Below are positions 58,701 through 64,000 of a stretch of 64,000 nt of DNA, piece by piece (the first letter of the stretch is position 1; every line of letters starts with the position of its first letter). Both the position numbers and the translations under genes were made by a program. This DNA is from Tricholoma matsutake (Eukaryota; Basidiomycota; Agaricomycetes; Agaricales; Tricholomataceae), in NCBI GenBank assembly GCA_026075535.2, contig AP026540.1, forward strand, positions 6,386,001 through 6,450,000, in the 5' to 3' direction. Below the pieces are notes generated by a model. The model made no database searches. It was not told where the DNA came from and was given only the letters and a program-made list of their open reading frames with translations.

Positions 58701-59816
58701 TGGGGCAACTCGGACCTGCTCATAGGCATCAGAGAGGTCAATTTTCGAGTGGTACTTAGCTCGAGTGACATCAAGACGAATCAAGTCTTGATCAGGAAAC
58801 GGTGTAACATCTTTCACCATGTTAGCATTATGCTTCACTGCGTTGATCACAGTGCAAAGTTTCCCAGACTTCTTGGGAGCAACTAGCATCGGAGCAGCTT
58901 GCTCCACACAGGCAGGACGCCACCAGCCTGCTTTGCAGTACCTGGCTATTTTCTCGGCGAGGGGTTTCCTCATTGAGTCAGGACATTTTGGAAGATAGTA
59001 GTTATACTTCTTCTTCTCATCCACCAATGGGATGTGGTGGTTTATGTCCCTCAAAGGAGGTAGTTTGTCAGGAACTCCATTGAGGATGTCCTGACAAGAT
59101 TGTTTCCACTCCTCTTGGAGGCATGGAAGGTCTTTTTTTCAAAGGGGTCCTTTGCATTTAGCTTTATTGCCCAGCTCTTCACAAATTGTGAAGAGTATGT
59201 CATTCAGGTCATTGACCTGATCTGGCGGAAGTACCGCAGGGATAGAGGGGTTGAATCCAGGAGGTTCGAAATTGGGTCCCTTGGGGAATCTATCCCGAGT
59301 AAATTCCTGGACGATCTCTTCTAGATTGCCTTCTTCGTTGCTCAAGGGTTCATCTTCAGGTCCTAAAAGGACAGGGTCCAAAGGTTTTAGTGTAGACCGA
59401 CAATGTTTGTCAACATCGTCTACTTCTTCCATTTCAACATTCCTACATCTAACAGATGGAGGTTGCACCTTTGTGGAACTCGGACCAGGCTTGTCTGGGT
59501 CCTTCTTCTTTTGTGCGGCCAGGGGGCTGCTCTCATGTCACTCATCCTTGGGAGGTTGAGGATGCATAACATGCTGACGGGCTTGCTTGAAAGTGTTAGG
59601 GCCCTCAATAATGGTATTGAGGCATTTGGCCTTGACGCGTACTTCGTCATGTTCAAAGTCTAGGACTATACCGTGTTTCCTCATGAAGATGGTGCCTAGA
59701 ATGGTGTCATATCTATTGATGTTAACAACATTGAAATAATGGGTGTCTTTTATTTCACCAATTTCAAAATCAGTGAATAGTCCGAAGTTTATCTTCGAAT
59801 GGCTTCCAACAGTGCC
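55774..59816 (-). pseudogene. Gypsy-C pol: protease end, RT, RNase H, integrase, chromodomain
   Basis: Minus-strand order: protease end (YDTILGTIFMRKHGIVLDFE near 59700); RT with VAPKKSGKLCTVINAVKHN, SKIDLSDAYEQVRVAPEDIW and the box YLDDIFVFSDTIEEH near 58520; RNase H (WVICDASVFGTGAMYG, then YRTFEHETIAILEALLKWED); IKGKLNKVADALSRYY. Next come the integrase zinc region (HIIEQAHTLVGHFG, then YCDLCKPC), core (SIGMDFIGPFPESKGFDYLW, PQTDGITEGANR) and C-terminus (HQCFHVSLLRPHH). The chromodomain is WYVEEITAHKWCGHTIQFEV, followed by TAA where Trp is expected. Stops at 56656, 56794, 57133, 57819, 58329 and 59139 are TGA. A frameshift lies near 57340. Confidence 0.9.
58404..58445 (+). repeat. Perfect tandem duplication of 21 bp in the Gypsy-C RT
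   Basis: The unit CTCAGGGTAGAGTTGACATT plus T occurs twice back to back, adding seven residues (EKCQLYP repeated) in frame, just after the RT active-site region. A replication-slippage or reverse-transcription product. Confidence 0.95.
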
Positions 59817-62800
59817 CAATTATAAAGGCACCAGTTCTTCCAATTTGTGGGCTTTAAGATTCGCTGACATGGCGAAATCTGGGGAAATCAAATTAGACGT
59901 GCAGCCTGAATCAAGGAGTACGAAGGCTTCAAGTTCATGAAGCTTCATTTTTGCCATGAAGCACCTGTTATCCTTCTCTGAGCAAGGAGGATGGGTTATT
60001 TTCTTAGAGGATTTCCTCAAAGTGGTTGTGCCTCTGAAGCATGGCTTGTTTTTGAATAGGTTGTCCATCATGATGCCTAATCTTTCAGAAAATGACGGAG
60101 AATTTCTCCCCATCTCATCCTCAGAGTCTTCCTCTGAGTCGGACACCGACTGGGCGGAGGGGCAACTGTCGGAGTTATACTCCAAAAGGAGTTCTCGGAT
60201 CGCACCAAAGTGTTCTGATCCAGAATATACACTGGCATCACCTCCAGTGTCAGACTCCAAGTTGCACAGTTCACCTTCTGAACTATACTGAGAACCTTCA
60301 GGGTCCATGTCTGACAAGGCAGACCCATACTCAGAGTGAGAGTTATCCTCTGAGTCACTGTACGCTGCGGCAAGTCTCTCATTCATTGCAGAATGTGAAT
60401 CTGAGTCCCAGGTAGGACTCAAATGGTGCTCACTGCTTGGTTGAGCATGGGAGGTTTGGGGATCAGCCGTAGATGCTGATCCTTCTCGAGTGGCGTACAT
60501 CTTAGCCGATGGTTTGGGCTGTCCATACTTAGGGCAGCCCTTATCTGTGGAGTAGTGTGAACCTCCACCGCTGTAACAAATTGGGTTCTTCTTGTCATCA
60601 GACCTTTTGTCTGATTTGGATCCGGAGTGTCTGGATGGTTTCCCTCCAGATGCACGATGTCGAGTATCACAATGATCTTTGTTACGGCGATCACTATCGC
60701 CGTGACTTTGAACCTCCTTGGTAGGATACTTTGACCCTGGATATTTAGAGCTATCACAATAGTTCTTATCGTGTTTTTGAGAACGATCCCGGGATCAGTC
60801 ATGAGACCGTTCAGGAGAAGGTTCTTTTGCTTTAGAAGTTTTAGTTGAAGAGGATGTGCTCTTCGACTTGGTGGAATCCATTATACGCTTCTTTTTGTTG
60901 AAGCATTTTCTCATCTTACCAATTTCCTCTGCCTGGCAGGCAAAGTGTAGGATATCTTGCACTGGGCTTGTCTCAGCAGAACATCCTTTGTCTAGTACAA
61001 AGGATATGATGCTTGTGGGCAACCCGGTCACCAATTGCATCTTGAACGTAAATGGATCAGGTGCCTGTATCATCCTGGTAGCATAGCACTCCAGTTTGGT
61101 GTAATAGCCCATAATGCCCTCATCGGCATTATAATTGACGTGCCAGAATTTGTCGGTTGCATCGTGAGTTGCATTTTCATGCACAAACCAGTCGTATAGG
61201 CCAGTGACAACTTCTTTGAAAGTCCAGGCTGATCCTTGATGGTATGCCCCGTCAACGCTGTCTTCAAACCAAGTGGGGGCAGTGTTCTCCAGGAACATCG
61301 CCGTATACTATCACTTATCGAGTGTTTTACCACGGGTACTAGTGTTTCACCACCACACTGATAACACTTTCTAAGCCCCAAAACATCTCCAACCATCTTC
61401 AAATTGACGATCTGAGAGGTTATAAGTATTACAAACATTCCTCTGATTTTTCCCTGATTTTTGGTTGAGGTCGAGGTTGGTAAAAGCTACATTATGAGGG
61501 GTGAATCACATATTTCTGACATTGAGATATGAGGAGTGAACCAATCCTTCCCATTTTTTTTCTTGAAGCAATAATATCTATTTCCCATAGACTGAGAGTA
61601 GTTTCACCATGATCATAGGGCAGTTTGTGGTTTTCTGGCTCACCATGACATTTCACAGACAGAATTTAAACACCGACAAGTGTGCTATTTTGGGCAAACT
61701 CAATCAACAAATGTTTTTCATGAAAATGTACTTCGGCTTGTCAGATGCCAACGTCGGATCACAGAATTCTGCGTTACTTTTGCGTGACATGCTGGTGAAA
61801 GACTAGGTACTTTTTGACATGGGGGCTTGTTGTTGCTTCATCCTCACCTTTCATTGAGATAATTAGATTTTCTGGAAGTAATGAAGCCTATCTTTTGAAC
61901 CATATATGCCATCAGTTTAATTTTGTAGTCGATGTGGTGTAATTTAGTAATCAGTAAATCGTGGTGAAACACTCGGTAAGTGAAGTACTCAATGCAGTCT
62001 GAGTCCAGCTCAGGGCCACACACCTTGTTCACCTTCAACCACCAAAGAAGGGCATTCAGCCATCTTTCAAAGGTCTCGGTATCAGGTAATCTGCCGTACT
62101 TCGATGGATTGGGAACTCGGGGACTGTTCTTGCCTCCAGTGGCAGGAATTTCTGTCAAGACAGAGACCTTGTTGTCGATCTGTCTATGTATCTTGGTATG
62201 AATGTCCCTCAAATATTTTGAGGGATGGTGAGAGCCTTTATCTCAATAAGAATTGGGATAGGAAGATGTAGACCAGTAAGGGCTACTTGATTCTCATGGG
62301 GTACCAGAACGTCCAGACGGGGTATGTCTGGAAGAAGTGCGTGTTTGCACTCCTCATCGGGATGCCTCTTCCTCGAATCGGGAAGAACATTTGGTACTCT
62401 CATTGCTCGACGTGCAATACGTCGAGTTGCTATCACTTCCATTACCATCATCCTCGGACCCATCTCCATCTGGTGGTCCTCCATGGCCTGCATGACTCTG
62501 CGCAGGCCATCTGGAATTTACAGATGGTGGGCTCTCTTGCTTTTGATGGCGAGATGAAGGGTCATCCTTATCCCAAGGTTGACCACGGATCCCCTGATCA
62601 GGGATTGAAGTGGGATGTCCATCTTGGATATTGCCATCGCGTATCCTTTGAAGGACAATTCTGTTGTTGTTGGTATAGTGTACCTTCTTTTTAGAAGGTA
62701 ATTTATGAGGTAACTCGGGGGTCTGTAGATGTGGGGAACCACGTCTGTGGCTGGAAGGATGTTCTCATTCCACTGGGTTAGTGGAATGAGGTTGGACAGG

Positions 62801-63610
62801 GTTGGGATCTTGTTCTGTTGCTGGGGAACGAGGTATAGTAGGGTTGATTATTTCCCTACAGGCAAAGTGACTGGTGTAACTTAACACCAGATCTTTAAGT
62901 TGGTTTTCCAACTTAATCGGTTCGAAATCTCTTGCATCCATGCAATGGGTAAACATATCTGTTGCAATCTGAGCAAAATGCTCAGCTCCAAATTCATCGT
63001 CCGATTCATCCTCTTGAGGTTTGGCCTTGAGGGGTCTTTTCTCTAGGCATCGGCGCAGCTGATCGTCAGCGTTCATCGGCATTGCAGGTGCTGATGCTGT
63101 TAAATCCGGCCATATGGCAGGGAATAATCCAGGTGTTTCATACATCTGGCTGTTGTGGGGAAGATCGATACCACTACCGGGGGTAATTCAGTGGTTGTTG
63201 GGCTCTGGGGTCAAGTCATCCAGAGGAGAAAGCTTCTGCAAGCCAGGAGGAGGTCCTGGATTGGAATGAGTGTCTCGTCAACTGTTGTTTGATGAGAAAG
63301 ATTTTCTGGATTTGGGTTCGCTGTTGTTGGCGTCCTCGATGGTAGGCCGTCGATGGTGTGGGCCGAGGGCAGAGGAATCAAGATTTCTCAAAGTGGCTGT
63401 ATGCGCTTTGAGGGTCTGAAAGTCCCTAGTAGGAGAAACATCATTTCTCGAGGTGCTTGTATGCGCCTTGAGTGGATGGGATCCAGCCAAATCTTTCGGA
63501 GCATGCCAAGGGGAATCCGACCCTGATGGCAATGGATGAGATTTACCTTGTGCATCCTGCTTGGGAGTAGGCTTCAGCTTGTTCTTGTTCTTGGCCCTGG
63601 TCAAAACCAT
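59817..63610 (-). pseudogene. Gypsy-C gag and start of protease
   Basis: From ATG 63610 (MVLTRAKNKNKLKPTPKQDA) through a Ser/Pro/Asp-rich segment to a gag core: FERWLNALLWWLKVNKVCGP (62080), then across a 671-bp insertion FLENTAPTWFEDSVDGAYHQ (61290) and DKFWHVNYNADEGIMGYYTK. A Lys/Ser-rich tail leads to a zinc-knuckle remnant (CYSGGGSHYSTDKGC, second Cys missing) near 60570. An acidic Ser-rich linker and the protease motif FVLLDSGCTSNLISPDFAMS (59920) follow. With the insertion removed, gag and protease share one frame, implying a fused gag-pol polyprotein. A TGA at 60795 stands where Arg is expected. Confidence 0.8.
61312..61982. mobile_element. 671-bp non-autonomous terminal-inverted-repeat element inserted in Gypsy-C gag
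   Basis: The left end CACTTATCGAGTGTTTTACC matches the right end in reverse complement (CACTTACCGAGTGTTTCACC) over at least 20 bp with two mismatches. The interior is AT-rich with no transposase; the longest frame is 65 codons. Gag reads continuously on both sides (DCIEYFT, then AMFLENTAPTWFED). No clean target duplication was found, so the exact ends could differ by a few bases. Superfamily unknown. Confidence 0.72.
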
Positions 63611-63855
63611 GGTCTCATTCTTGAGGTACAATCTTCAGCAATGGAGAAAAGGAAATTCGGTTGTAGCAGTGGGCAAAAAGCAAAGAGTTGAGTGCAAAGA
63701 AACTTGGTTTGGGTCCTAGCGATGGATATGCTTCCGTTGCTGATTGCGTTGAGAATTTTCTCCCCTCGTGGGAGAAGTTCAGGGTTGTGTTGATGACGAT
63801 TGCTGATGGGGCGATGTTGAGCTTAACTCTATATGAGTTTGAGTGTTTAAAAAAC

Positions 63856-64000
63856 TGTAGTGAGTTGTAGGGGGGTCCCTTAATATCACACAGGAGCTAA
63901 ACACGACTAACATATATTTATTGTGTGTACTCGAGGTGGTAGTAAAAAGATTGCTTATGTAAATAGAAGGCTGGTCCCTTTATAGGGGCCAGCCAGGTCA
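63856..64000 (-). repeat. Upstream (5') LTR of Gypsy-C, truncated by the window edge
   Basis: 145 bp matching the start of the 53045 LTR with a few transitions (for example GAGTCG against GAGTTG, and TTTATCGTG against TTTATTGTG). Confidence 0.9.

Larger units (their letters stand above)
53045..64000 (-). mobile_element. Gypsy-C: Ty3/Gypsy chromovirus on the minus strand, upstream LTR cut by the window edge
   Basis: Near-identical LTR sequence starts at 53045 and at 63856 (TGTAGTGAGTCGTAGG and TGTAGTGAGTTGTAGG). Between them, on the minus strand, come gag, a degenerate zinc knuckle, protease, RT, RNase H, integrase and chromodomain, then a long extra ORF and the polypurine tract. Every internal stop I checked is TGA except one TAA in the chromodomain. 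Only 145 bp of the upstream (right) LTR are in the window, so the right target duplication cannot be seen. Confidence 0.93.

Overview
The window looks like a piece of an Agaricomycete (mushroom-forming basidiomycete) chromosome. Evidence: compact multi-exon genes with introns of about 46-80 bp, CTRAY-type branch sites, micro-exons, a Plavaka-type DNA transposon and Ty3/Gypsy chromoviruses. No rRNA, tRNA or CRISPR array was recognised. Many exon borders below come from reading splice sites against conserved protein families. For ACO2, CDC11, the MIT-domain gene, the amino acid transporter and the hydrolase the deduced exons add up to an exact multiple of three.

Left third (1-24.4 kb), a gene-dense housekeeping block. 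In order: the 3' part of an oxysterol-binding protein (+), mitochondrial aconitase ACO2 (+), mitochondrial MutS homologue MSH1 (-), a CDC11-class septin (+), a MIT-domain protein (+), an INO80 subunit IES1-like gene (-), a large alpha/beta hydrolase with long disordered segments (-), an F-box/LRR-like protein (-) and a neutral amino acid transporter of the MTR/AVT type (+). ACO2 and MSH1 converge with 9 bp between stop codons. MSH1 and the septin diverge from a 204-bp promoter region.

Middle (24.95-51.9 kb), a nested transposon. A Plavaka-like element with about 30-bp imperfect terminal inverted repeats carries a transposase on the minus strand and a divergent accessory gene on the plus strand. 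It has been split by two LTR retrotransposons: Gypsy-O (27776-41195, target duplication CTATG) and Gypsy-B (41904-47950, target duplication CTGTG). Gypsy-O is itself split by Gypsy-A (32323-38130, target duplication CTGGG), a sister copy of Gypsy-B. Removing the insertions restores the host reading frames. Gypsy-O also holds an antisense, apparently spliced ORF with a complete Zn(II)2Cys6 cysteine pattern between pol and its 3' LTR.

Right end (53.0-64.0 kb): a fourth chromovirus, Gypsy-C, on the minus strand with its upstream LTR running off the window. It has a long extra ORF downstream of the integrase/chromodomain and a 671-bp terminal-inverted-repeat insertion in gag.

Nearly every in-frame stop in the transposon genes is TGA. 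Where an intact sister copy can be compared, most are CGA to TGA changes. This fits decay at methylated CpG and suggests the transposon block is silenced, in contrast to the intact genes on the left.
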